Below, piece by piece: positions 49,608 to 59,104 of a stretch of 64,000 nt of DNA. Made by a program: the position numbers and the translations under genes. Under the pieces are notes generated by a model, which made no database searches, was not told the origin of the DNA, and saw nothing but the letters and a program-made list of their open reading frames with translations. Positions within the stretch are counted from its first letter, which is position 1. The number at the start of each line of letters is the position of its first letter. Source of the DNA: an uncultured Oscillospiraceae bacterium (GTDB lineage: Bacteria; Bacillota; Clostridia; Oscillospirales; Oscillospiraceae); assembly GCA_934646185.1 (NCBI GenBank), contig CAKUEH010000004.1, positions 62,001-126,000 of the forward strand. The letters are read 5' to 3'.

Positions 49608-49769
49608 ATGAAGCCCATCAAAAGCATCCTGAAGATCGCGGGCGCGGTCATGGCCGTGATCGGCACCGTGCTTGTCGTCGTCGGCTTCCTCGACGAGATT
49701 TGCGCAGGCGTCAAAAAGCTCGCCGCCTGCCGCGCACGGCGCGAGGAAATGAAGGATTACGCAGACTGA
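49608..49769 (+). CDS. 53-residue membrane protein
   Basis: A tiny gene with its own promoter, AGGAGGG 8 bp upstream and a terminator right after. It encodes a Lys-rich start, one membrane helix (about 8-28, Ala/Val/Ile/Gly-rich) and a basic, cysteine-containing cytosolic tail with an RARREE segment. No family recognised. Its complete set of signals argues for a real small protein. Confidence 0.75.
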   Translation: MKPIKSILKIAGAVMAVIGTVLVVVGFLDEICAGVKKLAACRARREEMKDYAD

Positions 49770-49773
49770 ACAA

Positions 49774-49804
49774 ACGCCCCGAAGCAGTGCTTCGGGGCGT
49801 TTTG
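49774..49804 (+). terminator. Terminator of the 53-residue protein gene
   Basis: 12-bp stem (49774-49785 with 49789-49800), loop AGT, followed by TTTTG. Confidence 0.9.
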
Positions 49805-49856
49805 TGCGGGAAGGGAAGGATCATGCAAATCTGCGGGCTGGTCATGTCTCCGACGG

Positions 49857-50111
49857 CCCTATCTTTTCCGCCTTGCCGGAAAAGATAGGGGAGAAAAGGG
49901 GCGCTTGGACGCGTTTGGTGCATCCTGCGGGTACGATTCAGGCAGGCCCTGATTTTCAGGTGTTACGAACACACTAAGTCGCCTTACGGGCGCTATACTA
50001 CGCGCCGCCTGTTACGGTCTCCCAAATTTGTGAGCAGTTGCTTTTGAATGTCTGCGGTAAAAGCGCCTTGTGTTCGGGATTTGTGAGGCAGTACGAATTT
50101 GCCGGAGTCCC
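49857..50111. repeat. Family C repeat unit, copy 2
   Basis: Starts with a perfect 14-bp hairpin (CCCTATCTTTTCCG, 49857-49870, with 49877-49890). It then shares GAGAAAAGGGGCGC, CTACGCGCCGCCTGTTACG and CAAATTTGTGAGCAG with 20959-21085, and like that copy ends directly at a family A element. Confidence 0.7.
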
Positions 50112-50216
50112 GTAGGGGCCGATGCCCACATCGGCCCATGAGGAAGTTGCGAATTCGCCAAAGATTTTCGTAAAAAGGTGCAAGCTGCGTGGGCCGATGT
50201 AGGCATCGGCCCCTAC
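50112..50216. repeat. Family A repeat, copy 4 (105 bp)
   Basis: GTAGGGGCCGATGCCC left end, GGCATCGGCCCCTAC right end, GTTGCGAATTCGCC spacer. Both ends carry the CCGATG-type hairpin module. Confidence 0.8.
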
Positions 50217-50274
50217 AACGCCTATAAGAAAGGTGTCCGAAATTTTGAGCGTTATCAAATCCCGCGGGAAAGAT

Positions 50275-50396
50275 CCAAGAAAACCGAAGGGGTTTTCTTG
50301 GTCGGTTCAAGGGGGCTCCGGGGGGAAATCGAAATCCCCCCGGGCTCGTTTTCTTTTGCCAGCGTTTTCTTTTGGAGAAGCAAAAGAAAATGCTGG
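50275..50396 (-). terminator. Three consecutive large hairpins after nhaC
   Basis: Stems 50275-50285/50291-50301 (CCAAGAAAACC), 50318-50325/50336-50343 (CCGGGGGG) and 50359-50374/50381-50396 (16 bp, CCAGCGTTTTCTTTTG). They lie 95 bp downstream of the nhaC stop on its strand. Together they may end its transcript, or be another palindromic repeat. Confidence 0.5.
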
Positions 50397-50489
50397 ACGG
50401 CAGTTGCAAATTTTAAATATGAGTCTCTACATTGCAGAATGTGCCATTGACTGAAAAAACAGTACGAATCCGCCAGAGTTTTTCGTTTT

Positions 50490-51836
50490 TCAGCTGACTT
50501 CCGCTTTCCGTTCCGGGACGAGGAAGATGAAGATGAGCGAGCTGAGAAGCAGCAGGAAGGGATAGAACAGGAACGGGATGATCTGGAACGCGGTGAGCGT
50601 TTCGCCGAGCTCCGAGACGGCGGAGATGGCCAGGAGCATCTGCGCGCCGTAGGGGATGATGCCCTGGAAGATGCACGAGAAGGTGTCGAGCAGCGAGGCG
50701 CTCTTTTTGCCCGTGATGCCGTATTCCTCGCTCATCTGCTTTGCGATGGGGCCGGCCATGACGATGGCGACGGTGTTGTTGGCCGTGGCGATGTCCATCG
50801 CGCCGACGAGCAGACCGATGCCCAGCTGGCCGCCTCTGCTGCCGTGGAAAATGCGGCGGATAAAGCCGAGCAGCGCTTCAAAGCCGCCGTACTCGCGGAT
50901 GAGGCCGCACATGGCGGACACAAGAAGCGTGACCATGATCGTCTCAAACATGCCGGACGCGCCGGAGCCCATGTTCCCCAGCAGCGCGGTCGGGTGCGTC
51001 GCGCCGGTGGCGAGCATGATCACGGCGCCGGAGAAAATGCCGGTCAGCAGGACGAGGAACACATTGACGCCCGCCACGCCGCCGAGGAGCACCAGCAGAT
51101 ACGGGATCGTCTGCAGCAGATGGTATTCCGGGATCTCGACCGCGCCGATGTCGCTTTTCAGCGAGAACACGATGATCAGCGCCAGTGTCACGAGCGCCGC
51201 CGGCAGCGCGATGCGGAAATTCGTGCGGAATTTATCCTTCATTTCGCAGCCCTGCGTATTGCAGGCGGCGATGGTCGTGTCGGAAATAAACGAGAGGTTG
51301 TCGCCGAACATTGCGCCGCCCATGACGGAACCAATGCAGAGCGCCAGATTGAAGCCCGACGCCTTCGCCACGGCGACGGCGATGGGCACGATCAGCGTGA
51401 TCGTGCCGCAGGACGTGCCCATGGCCGTCGAGACGAAGCACGAGACGACGAACAGAACCGCCACGGCGAAGCGCGCCGGGATATGCGCGAGCATGAAATA
51501 CGCGACGGACTCGGCACTGCTGCGGCCCACGACGCCGACGAACACACCGGCAGCCAGAAAGATCAGGATCATCGTCATGATGTTCTTATCGCCGACGCCC
51601 TTTGCCATGACCTCCAGCTTCTCGTCGAACGACAGCGCCCGGTTCTGCAGGCAGGCGACCAGGATCGCGACGAGAAACGCCACAACGATGGGGATGTTAT
51701 AAAACCCCATTTCGATCTTCAATCCGTATTCAAACAGACAGCCCAGACCCAGATACAGAACAAGGAACACCCCGATGGGCAGCAGGGCGATCGCGCGCGC
51801 GGGTTTCTTCTCCATGGTTTTCTCTCTCTTTTTCAT
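50490..51836 (-). CDS. nhaC: Na+/H+ antiporter, NhaC family
   Basis: A 448-residue membrane antiporter with about eleven helices. FVSTAMGTSCGTITLIVPIA in two parts, the MGGAMFGDNLSFISDTTIAA segment (a charged D/N pair within a helix) and GAMDIATANNTVAIVMAGPI carry the conserved polar positions of the NhaC/ion-transporter superfamily. It probably exports Na+ or exchanges organic acids; family members vary. The start at 51836 follows GGGAGTG, which is the foot of a strong hairpin. Single gene. Confidence 0.88.
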   Translation of the reverse strand: MKKREKTMEKKPARAIALLPIGVFLVLYLGLGCLFEYGLKIEMGFYNIPIVVAFLVAILVACLQNRALSFDEKLEVMAKGVGDKNIMTMILIFLAAGVFVGVVGRSSAESVAYFMLAHIPARFAVAVLFVVSCFVSTAMGTSCGTITLIVPIAVAVAKASGFNLALCIGSVMGGAMFGDNLSFISDTTIAACNTQGCEMKDKFRTNFRIALPAALVTLALIIVFSLKSDIGAVEIPEYHLLQTIPYLLVLLGGVAGVNVFLVLLTGIFSGAVIMLATGATHPTALLGNMGSGASGMFETIMVTLLVSAMCGLIREYGGFEALLGFIRRIFHGSRGGQLGIGLLVGAMDIATANNTVAIVMAGPIAKQMSEEYGITGKKSASLLDTFSCIFQGIIPYGAQMLLAISAVSELGETLTAFQIIPFLFYPFLLLLSSLIFIFLVPERKAEVS

Positions 51837-51847
51837 AATAATTCACT

Positions 51848-51869
51848 CCCGGCCGCACATGCGGCCGGG
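51848..51869 (-). promoter_or_regulatory. GC hairpin at the nhaC ribosome site
   Basis: CCCGGCCGC-ACAT-GCGGCCGGG, a perfect 9-bp stem in the short leader. On the minus strand its last bases are part of the GGGAG ribosome site, so folding would reduce translation. Confidence 0.6.
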
Positions 51870-51891
51870 AGCTCTGCGCATAAGCTTCCAT

Positions 51892-51920
51892 ATTGTATTT
51901 GCTTTCCGTTCCGCCGTCAA
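51892..51920 (-). promoter_or_regulatory. nhaC promoter
   Basis: Minus strand TTGACG (51915-51920), 17-bp spacer, TACAAT (51892-51897). It gives a leader of about 50 bases carrying the hairpin. Confidence 0.75.
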
Positions 51921-52069
51921 GGGAAGCGATCATTCTTTGGTAAAACTGCATAAAAATACACCGGCCTGCAAGGCGCGCATAAAATTAACAGCCTTTTTAC
52001 ATTTCGGCCCTGTTCAGAACGGCAGTTTTCTGTTAAAATAAGAACAATTCTTGAAATAGGAGTGAGGCT

Positions 52070-53596
52070 TTGTACCGCAAACAGGTGTTACTGGAAAAAC
52101 TGAAGGAGGCTGCGGCCTCCGTGCTGCCGATCAGCCTGATCGTGCTGGCGATCTGCTTCGTGCTCGTGCCGGTCGATACGGGGCTGATGCTCTCGTTCGT
52201 GCTGGCGACGGCCATGCTGATCCTTGGTATGGGCCTGTTCACGCTCGGCGCGGAGATGTCCATGAGCAAGATCGGCAACTACATGGGCGCGAAGCTGACA
52301 AAATCGCGGAAGCTCGGGCTGATCCTGATCGTGAGCTTCCTGCTGGGCGTCGCGATTACGGTGGCCGAGCCCGATCTGCAGGTGCTGGCCGCCAACGTGC
52401 CGGAGATCGATAAGACGGTTCTCATCCTGACCGTCTCCGTCGGCGTGGGCATTTTCCTGATGCTCTGCATGGTGCGCATTCTGTTCGGCATTTCGCTGCG
52501 GCTGCTGCTGATCGTGTTCTACGCGCTGGTGTTTCTCGCGGCGTTTTTGTCCGATCAGGGCATTCTTGCCGTCGCGTTTGACTCCGGCGGCGTGACGACC
52601 GGGCCGATGACCGTGCCGTTCATCATGGCGCTCGGCGTGGGCGTGGCGTCCATCCGTTCCGACGAAAACGCGAAGGCGGACTCGTTCGGCCTTGTGGGTC
52701 TGTGCTCCATCGGACCGATCGCGTCGGTTCTGCTGCTGGGCGCGATCTATAAAACGCAGCCCGCGCAGGCGGAAAGCGAGGCTGCCGCGGCCATCACCAA
52801 TACCGTCGCGCTGGGCCGGGATTATCTGCATGCCTTCCCGGAATATCTGAAGGAGGTCACGCTGGCGCTGCTGCCGATCGTGGTGTTCTTCCTGATCTTC
52901 CAGGTTGTCTCGCTGCGGCTGCGGAAGCTGCCGTTTTTGCGGGTCATGGTGGGCATTCTGTATACATACGCGGGGCTCGTTCTGTTCCTGACGGGCGTGA
53001 ACGTCGGCTTCTCGCCGGTCGGCTACGCGCTGGGCGCGGCGCTGACAGAGGGGTGGAAGCTGTGGCTGCTCGTTCCGCTGGCCATGCTCATGGGCTGGTT
53101 CATCATCAACGCCGAGCCTGCCGTCCACATCCTCAACCGGCAGGTCGAGGATTTGAGCGCGGGCGCGATCTCGGCAAAGGCCATGGGCATGAGCCTGTCC
53201 ATCGCCGTCTCCGCCGCGGGCGGGCTTGCCATGCTGCGCGTCATCACGGGCGTTTCGATCATGTACTTCCTCGTGCCGGGATATTTCATCGCGCTGGCCC
53301 TGTCGTTCTTCGTGCCGCGCACGTTTACGGCCATCGCGTTCGACTCCGGCGGCGTAGCCTCCGGCCCGCTGACGGCGACGTTTATGCTGCCGTTCGCCAT
53401 GGGTGCGTGCGAGGCGCTGGGCGGGAACGTCATGACGGACGCATTCGGCCTTGTCGCGCTCGTCGCGATGATGCCGCTCATCACCGTGCAGGTCATGGGC
53501 GCGATCTACGTCGTCAAATCCCGCCGCGCCGAAAACGAGCCTGCTCTGCCGGACTTCGGCGACAACGAGATCATCGAACTGTGGGAGGCCTGCTGA
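52070..53596 (+). CDS. DUF1538 membrane protein (likely transporter)
   Basis: A 508-residue polytopic protein made of two related halves; each contains an AFDSGGV-T/A-x-GP segment within a re-entrant-like loop (about residues 166-182 and 423-440). About twelve helices. The internal duplication and repeated polar loop suggest a channel or transporter with pseudo-twofold symmetry; substrate unknown. The start is TTG at 52070 with AGGAG 8 bp upstream. A tandem PII-like gene begins 1 bp after its stop, implying direct control of transport by that protein. Confidence 0.85.
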   Translation: MYRKQVLLEKLKEAAASVLPISLIVLAICFVLVPVDTGLMLSFVLATAMLILGMGLFTLGAEMSMSKIGNYMGAKLTKSRKLGLILIVSFLLGVAITVAEPDLQVLAANVPEIDKTVLILTVSVGVGIFLMLCMVRILFGISLRLLLIVFYALVFLAAFLSDQGILAVAFDSGGVTTGPMTVPFIMALGVGVASIRSDENAKADSFGLVGLCSIGPIASVLLLGAIYKTQPAQAESEAAAAITNTVALGRDYLHAFPEYLKEVTLALLPIVVFFLIFQVVSLRLRKLPFLRVMVGILYTYAGLVLFLTGVNVGFSPVGYALGAALTEGWKLWLLVPLAMLMGWFIINAEPAVHILNRQVEDLSAGAISAKAMGMSLSIAVSAAGGLAMLRVITGVSIMYFLVPGYFIALALSFFVPRTFTAIAFDSGGVASGPLTATFMLPFAMGACEALGGNVMTDAFGLVALVAMMPLITVQVMGAIYVVKSRRAENEPALPDFGDNEIIELWEAC

Positions 53597-53597
53597 T

Positions 53598-54266
53598 ATG
53601 GAACTGTACTACATCATTGCCGTTACCGACGCCGACCGCGGCGAGGCCATGAACGCCCTGTTCCGCGAGGCGGGACTGCCGATGATCCTCAGCGCGCCCG
53701 GAAGAGGCACGGCCAAGGACGAGCATCTGGCCGTCTACGGTCTGGATGAGACGCTCAAGACCGTCACCTCCTCCATCGCCAGCGCGCAGGAGGCCGCGCA
53801 GCTCGTCAGAGCGGCCAAGCGCAAGCTGTTTCTCGACATTCCCGGCAACGGGATCCTGCTGACCGTGCCGCTCAAGAGCGTGGCGGGCGGCAGAACGCTC
53901 GCCTATCTGACCAACGATCTGAAAACAGGAGGAACGCCGCATATGGAATTCAATCACGAGCTGATCGTCGTGATCCTGAACGAGGGCTACGCCGATCTCG
54001 TCATGGACGCCGCCCGGGCCGCGGGCGCAGGCGGCGGCACGGTGCTGCACGCGAAGGGCACAGGCTCGAAGCGCGGAGAAAAATTCTTCGGCGTGAGTCT
54101 GGCCGACGAAAAGGACATGGTCTACATCATCGCCTACGCGGACGAGAAGGCCGCGATCATGCGCGCGATCAATGAAAACGCGGGCCCCGGCACCAAGGCC
54201 GGCGCGATCTGCTTCTCGCTGCCCGTCAGCTCCGTCGCGGGTCTGCGCGAACGGGACGAAGGATAA
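53598..54266 (+). CDS. Tandem PII-like (GlnB-fold) regulator
   Basis: A 222-residue protein that reads as two PII-like units in a row. The first (about 1-105) has YYIIAVTDADRGEAMNALFREAG and a GRGTAKDE loop; the second (about 112-215) has LIVVILNEGYADLVMDAARAAGA and a GTGSKRGEKFFG loop where PII proteins carry the T-loop. A covalent pair would form trimer-of-dimers-like rings or half-trimers. It sits 1 bp after the DUF1538 gene and ends with a terminator, so its target is probably that membrane protein. Ligand unknown. Confidence 0.82.
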   Translation: MELYYIIAVTDADRGEAMNALFREAGLPMILSAPGRGTAKDEHLAVYGLDETLKTVTSSIASAQEAAQLVRAAKRKLFLDIPGNGILLTVPLKSVAGGRTLAYLTNDLKTGGTPHMEFNHELIVVILNEGYADLVMDAARAAGAGGGTVLHAKGTGSKRGEKFFGVSLADEKDMVYIIAYADEKAAIMRAINENAGPGTKAGAICFSLPVSSVAGLRERDEG

Positions 54267-54272
54267 CAAACA

Positions 54273-54303
54273 AAGCCGCCGGACATGGTCCGGCGGCTTT
54301 TTA
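54273..54303 (+). terminator. Terminator of the DUF1538-PII operon
   Basis: Perfect 12-bp stem (54273-54284 with 54288-54299), loop ATG, then TTTTT. The preceding AAACAAA could help it act on the convergent metA transcript too. Confidence 0.9.
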
Positions 54304-54312
54304 TCTGAGAAT

Positions 54313-55236
54313 TTATACAGGCCGGATGGCGGAGAGGTCATACGGCGTGGTCTGGTAGACGAAATAGTTGAGCCAATTCTGGTACAGGAGGTTCGCGTGG
54401 CTGCGCCAGGTGACCATGGGCGGCTTCGTGTCGTCGTCGCCGGGATAATAATTCTCCGGCACGTGGATGGGAAGCCCGGCGTTTTTGTCGCGCAGATATT
54501 CCGCCTCCAGCGTTCCGGCGTCGTATTCCGAGTGGCCGGTGATGAAGATCTGCCGCCCGCCTTCGGTCGCCATGGCGTAGACCCCGGCCTGCTCGGACGA
54601 GGCGAGGATCTTCAGCTTGCCGCAGCGCTCGATGTCCTCGCGCCGGAGGCTCGTGTGCCGCGAATGCGGCACCATGAACACATCGTCGAACCCGCGCATG
54701 AGCATGGACGAGCGGCGCTCGACCCGGTGCGGATAGACGCCGAAGAGCTTCTCGGGCAGGTCGACCTTCCCGATGCCATAGTGATAATAAAGCCCCGCCT
54801 GCGCGCCCCAGCAGATGTGGAACGTGCTGTGGACGTGCGTCCGGCTCCACTCCATGATGCGGCACAGCTCCGGCCAGTATTCGACCTGCTCAAACGGCAT
54901 CTGCTCCACCGGCGCGCCGGTGATGATGAGTCCGTCGAACCAGCGGTCCTTCACGTCCTCAAACGTCTGATAGAATTTCAGCAGATGCTCGCGGGACGTG
55001 TTTTTGGACTCGTGGCTGTCCGTGTGGATGAGCTCCAGCTCCACCTGCAGCGGCGTGTTGCCGAGCAGCCGCGACAGCTGCGTTTCCGTGGCGATCTTGG
55101 TGGGCATGAGGTTCAGAACGAGGATCTGCAGCGGGCGGATGTCCTGCGTGACGGCCCGCGTCTCGTTCATGACGAAAATATTCTCGTCCGCCAGCGTTTT
55201 CGCGGCCGGCAGACCGTTTGGGATCATAATGGGCAT
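54313..55236 (-). CDS. metAA: Homoserine O-acetyltransferase (MetA family)
   Basis: Activates homoserine for methionine synthesis. The 307-residue protein has the catalytic cysteine C142 (HICWGAQ) and the H235/E237 pair (GHSEYD). Residue 111 is glutamate (TGAPVE), where succinyl-CoA-using MetA has glycine; Glu-111 is the established marker for acetyl-CoA use. The preceding gene in the operon is an acetylhomoserine sulfhydrylase, which agrees. It follows metY by 24 bp. Confidence 0.93.
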   Translation of the reverse strand: MPIMIPNGLPAAKTLADENIFVMNETRAVTQDIRPLQILVLNLMPTKIATETQLSRLLGNTPLQVELELIHTDSHESKNTSREHLLKFYQTFEDVKDRWFDGLIITGAPVEQMPFEQVEYWPELCRIMEWSRTHVHSTFHICWGAQAGLYYHYGIGKVDLPEKLFGVYPHRVERRSSMLMRGFDDVFMVPHSRHTSLRREDIERCGKLKILASSEQAGVYAMATEGGRQIFITGHSEYDAGTLEAEYLRDKNAGLPIHVPENYYPGDDDTKPPMVTWRSHANLLYQNWLNYFVYQTTPYDLSAIRPV

Positions 55237-55260
55237 GACGTGGGTTCCTTTCTGCTTTGG

Positions 55261-56538
<1,278 letters not shown>

Positions 56539-56602
56539 GGGGGTGCTCCTTTCCGGTTTGAAATTATAATTTACAGGATGAAATGCTGGCGGAAGCGGCC
56601 GC

Positions 56603-56705
56603 GTAGGGGCCGACGACTCTGTCGGCCCAATAAATGTTGCGAATTTGCCGCAGATTTCCGTAAAAATACTGCATTCTGCGGGCGGACAGGGTCGTCCGCC
56701 CCTAC
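56603..56705. repeat. Family A repeat, copy 5 (103 bp)
   Basis: Left module GTAGGGGCCGACGACTCTG, right module GGGCGGACAGGGTCGTCC then CCCCTAC. It is almost the same as the reverse complement of 62484-62586. Confidence 0.85.
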
Positions 56706-56706
56706 A

Positions 56707-56726
56707 ACTCCCCTTTCAGGGGAGGC
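56707..56726 (-). terminator. Short hairpin after the DUF212 gene
   Basis: CTCCCCTTTCAGGGGAG immediately after the stop on the minus strand. The same hairpin (CCTCCCCTGAAAGGGGAGG) is the end module of the family B element at 62364, so it may be a repeat fragment used as a terminator. Confidence 0.55.
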
Positions 56727-57185
56727 TTATGCGCCGAGATTGCACAGAATGCCCGTCAAAATGCCGAGCAGACCGCCCATGCAGACCTGCAGCGGCGTGT
56801 GGCCGACGAGCTCCTTGAGCTTTTCCTGGTCGGACAGCGGCTGTTCGAGCTTGGCGAACAGGTCGATGAACTCGTTCAGGAGCTTCGCCTGCTTGCCCGT
56901 TTCGAGCCGGACGCCCATCGCGTCGTGCATGACGATGATCGCCACGATCACGCTGATGGCGAACGGGAACGAGCCGAGTCCGTATAAGATCCCCGACGAA
57001 GTCGCCACGGCGCAGACTGTGGCCGAGTGTCCGCTCGGCATGCCGCCGTCGCCGAAGATGCGCGTCAAGTCCAGCGTATGGTGCATGAGCGCGTAAATGA
57101 TCGTCTTCAAAACCTGCGCCGCACCCCAGCCGATGAGGCCGCTGAGCAGCACGCGGTTGGAGAATAAGTCCTGAATTGCCTGCAT
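56727..57185 (-). CDS. Divergent PAP2 family protein (DUF212/YuiD-like)
   Basis: A 152-residue membrane protein with the acid-phosphatase-related motif GDGGMPSGHSATVCA (about 46-60) and MHDAMGVRLETGKQA (about 85-99), four to five short helices, and a C-terminal GHTPLQVCMGGLLG segment. The family is a diverged PAP2 phosphatase group, probably acting on lipid phosphates, though the classic full catalytic set is not obvious. It may share a transcript with the pfkB gene 24 bp upstream. Confidence 0.88.
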   Translation of the reverse strand: MQAIQDLFSNRVLLSGLIGWGAAQVLKTIIYALMHHTLDLTRIFGDGGMPSGHSATVCAVATSSGILYGLGSFPFAISVIVAIIVMHDAMGVRLETGKQAKLLNEFIDLFAKLEQPLSDQEKLKELVGHTPLQVCMGGLLGILTGILCNLGA

Positions 57186-57209
57186 GGCTCTCTTCCTTTC
57201 CGAAGTTTT

Positions 57210-58130
57210 TTACAGTGCCGTGACCTCGACCTCCGGCAAGACCGCCTCGATCATGTCCCGGCCAGCCAGACAGGGGCTGTAAGCCGTCGCGCTGCCGCAG
57301 GCGGCGCCGAGGCGGAGCGCCGCGGCATAGTCTCCCGTGTCCAGCAGCCCCGCGAGGAAGCCAGCCGTCACGCTGTCTCCCGCGCCGACGGTGGAGACGA
57401 TCGGCCGCGTATTGCAAAGCCTTGCCCGGTAAACGCGCCCGGTCTCCGCCAGCAGCAGCGCGCCGTCCGCGCCCATGGATACCAGAACGTTCCGCGCGCC
57501 CGCGGCCTGCGCCCGCCGGGCGAGCGCAAGAAGCGCCTCCGGCGTATCCGCCTGCTCGCCGAACAGCTCGCACAGCTCATCGCCGTTGGGCTTGATGAGC
57601 AGCGGCCGGAACGCGAGCGCGTCATGAAGCGCCGCTCCGCTCGTGTCCACGACGGCGCTGATGCCTGCCTCCTGTGCGGCGGACAGGAGCGCGGAAAACG
57701 CGCCCTGCGGGCTTTTTTGCAGATTGCCACTGATCACGAGCTGATCGTCCGGGCGCAGTCCGCGCAGAAACGCGCACAGCGCGTCAATGTCGGCCTGCGT
57801 AAGCGCGGGGCCGGAGGCGTTGAAGGCCGTCTCGGGGCTGGTGTTGATCTTGGTATTGATGCGCGTCTGGCCGCTTTGCAGCCAGAACCAATGGCAATCG
57901 CAGCCGGTGTCCGCCATAAGCGATTCCAGAAGCCGCCCCGTCGGCCCGGCCAGATATCCCAGCACGCACGACGGCTTGCCGAGCGTCCGGAGCATCAGCG
58001 AGACGTTGATCCCCTTTCCGCCCGGCGCAAGCAGTTCATGGCCGGAGCGGTTGATGCCGCCGATGCACAGCGGCACGCGCAGATCCATATAATAATCGAT
58101 ATTCGGATTCGTCGTAACGGTATAGATCAT
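57210..58130 (-). CDS. pfkB: 1-phosphofructokinase-family sugar kinase
   Basis: A PfkB-family kinase of 306 residues that phosphorylates a sugar phosphate, most likely fructose-1-phosphate or tagatose-6-phosphate. PGGKGINVSLMLRTLG (about 38-53) is the substrate-side signature and VGAGDSVTAGFLAGL with the catalytic aspartate is the ATP-side signature. No fructose PTS gene is next to it, so the substrate stays open. The start at 58130 has GGGAGA upstream. Its promoter is divergent from that of the next gene. Confidence 0.9.
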   Translation of the reverse strand: MIYTVTTNPNIDYYMDLRVPLCIGGINRSGHELLAPGGKGINVSLMLRTLGKPSCVLGYLAGPTGRLLESLMADTGCDCHWFWLQSGQTRINTKINTSPETAFNASGPALTQADIDALCAFLRGLRPDDQLVISGNLQKSPQGAFSALLSAAQEAGISAVVDTSGAALHDALAFRPLLIKPNGDELCELFGEQADTPEALLALARRAQAAGARNVLVSMGADGALLLAETGRVYRARLCNTRPIVSTVGAGDSVTAGFLAGLLDTGDYAAALRLGAACGSATAYSPCLAGRDMIEAVLPEVEVTAL

Positions 58131-58164
58131 GATCCGTCTCTCCCGAAATAAGCCGTTTTTCAAA

Positions 58165-58193
58165 AGTATACGAGTCCCGCGCAAAAAAGTCAA
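58165..58193 (-). promoter_or_regulatory. Promoter of pfkB
   Basis: Minus strand TTGACT (58188-58193), 17-bp spacer, TATACT (58165-58170). Confidence 0.8.
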
Positions 58194-58224
58194 CGCCTGG
58201 CGGCGCTCCAAACGCCCGGGCGCG

Positions 58225-58253
58225 TTGCTTTTTTTGCAAAAGCCTGCTATACT
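58225..58253 (+). promoter_or_regulatory. Promoter of the 105-residue membrane protein operon
   Basis: TTGCTT (58225-58230), 17-bp spacer, TATACT (58248-58253) preceded by TGC. Confidence 0.78.
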
Positions 58254-58283
58254 TTCTCTATCAAAGAAAAAGGGGGCTGCCCG

Positions 58284-58601
58284 ATGAAAGATTTTTTCTG
58301 CCGCCTGTTCACGCCGTGGGGGGCAGGGGAGCAGTTTGACGCGCCGGAGGCGTTTTACGGGTTCCTGCTTGGCCGGGACAAGCTGCTCGGCACGATCCGG
58401 AACCTCTGCTTCGCCGCCGCGCTGGTGCTGCTGGTGATCGGCTACGCCGTCTCCGACGGCACGACCGGCTATTCCATCGCCGACATCGCCAACCAGCCGT
58501 ATTATCTGATCGCCGTAGGCGTGATGGTGCTGGCGCTGCTGCTGTCGCTGGCCATGATCCGGATCGAAAAAGAACTGCCGAAGGAGATGCGCCCGAAATG
58601 A
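58284..58601 (+). CDS. Small two-helix membrane protein
   Basis: An unrecognised 105-residue protein: a soluble N-terminus with FYGFLLGRDKLLG, two membrane helices (about 38-58 and 73-92) and a charged KELPKEMRPK tail. It overlaps the DUF1893 gene by 4 bp. Strong promoter and AAAGGGGG site. Function unknown. Confidence 0.7.
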   Translation: MKDFFCRLFTPWGAGEQFDAPEAFYGFLLGRDKLLGTIRNLCFAAALVLLVIGYAVSDGTTGYSIADIANQPYYLIAVGVMVLALLLSLAMIRIEKELPKEMRPK

Positions 58602-59029
58602 AACCTGAAAATTTGTCCGCGCTGTTTGAAGACGGCGCGTATACGCTCGTCGTGCAAAAAGGCGGCGTGACCGTCCACAAGGACTTTGGCCGGGGCGTCG
58701 GCCCGGCGCTGCGGCTGTATGACGCGCAGCCGGAGCTCTTGAAGGGGGCGCTCGTCTGCGACACCATCGTCGGCAAGGCCGCCGCCGCGATCTATATTCT
58801 GGGCGGCGCCGCCGGCGTTTATGCCGAGATCATGAGCGCCGCAGCGGCGGACTTTTTGACCGCGAACGGCGTGGACTGCGCCTGTAAGACGAAGACCGAA
58901 AAGCTCCTGAACCGGCAGGGGACGGGCCTGTGCCCGTTCGAGCAGGCCGTTCTGGAGCTGGAAAAGCCCGCAGACTGCCTGCCCGTGATCCGCGCGACGC
59001 TCGCGCGGCTGATGGCCGGAAAAAAATAA
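58598..59029 (+). CDS. DUF1893 family protein
   Basis: A 143-residue protein with the DUF1893 core: YTLVVQKGGVTVHKDFGRGVGP near the start, the DTIVGKAAAAIYILGGAAGVYAEIMS helix pair and a cysteine-containing C-terminal strand region (GTGLCPFEQAVLEL). The fold is related to cytidine-deaminase-like proteins, but the activity is unknown. It overlaps the preceding membrane protein gene by 4 bp, so they are probably partners. Confidence 0.85.
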   Translation: MKPENLSALFEDGAYTLVVQKGGVTVHKDFGRGVGPALRLYDAQPELLKGALVCDTIVGKAAAAIYILGGAAGVYAEIMSAAAADFLTANGVDCACKTKTEKLLNRQGTGLCPFEQAVLELEKPADCLPVIRATLARLMAGKK

Positions 59030-59104
59030 AAAAGAAACGCAACCAGCTTCTTCATTTCCTGTCTGTATGGATAGATGCGATCTACAAATACAGGAGGAAC
59101 CAAC

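Larger units (their letters stand above)
49770..50489. other. 720-bp gap made of hairpins and repeats
   Basis: No gene seen. In order: terminator (49774-49804), a 14-bp hairpin and family C unit (49857-50111), a family A copy (50112-50216), three large hairpins (50275-50396), and about 90 bp of plain sequence. Confidence 0.7.

Noticed and set aside
56539..56602. S-box riboswitch upstream of metY-metA
   Set aside because: None of the S-box consensus segments found before metK occurs here; the space runs straight into a family A repeat.
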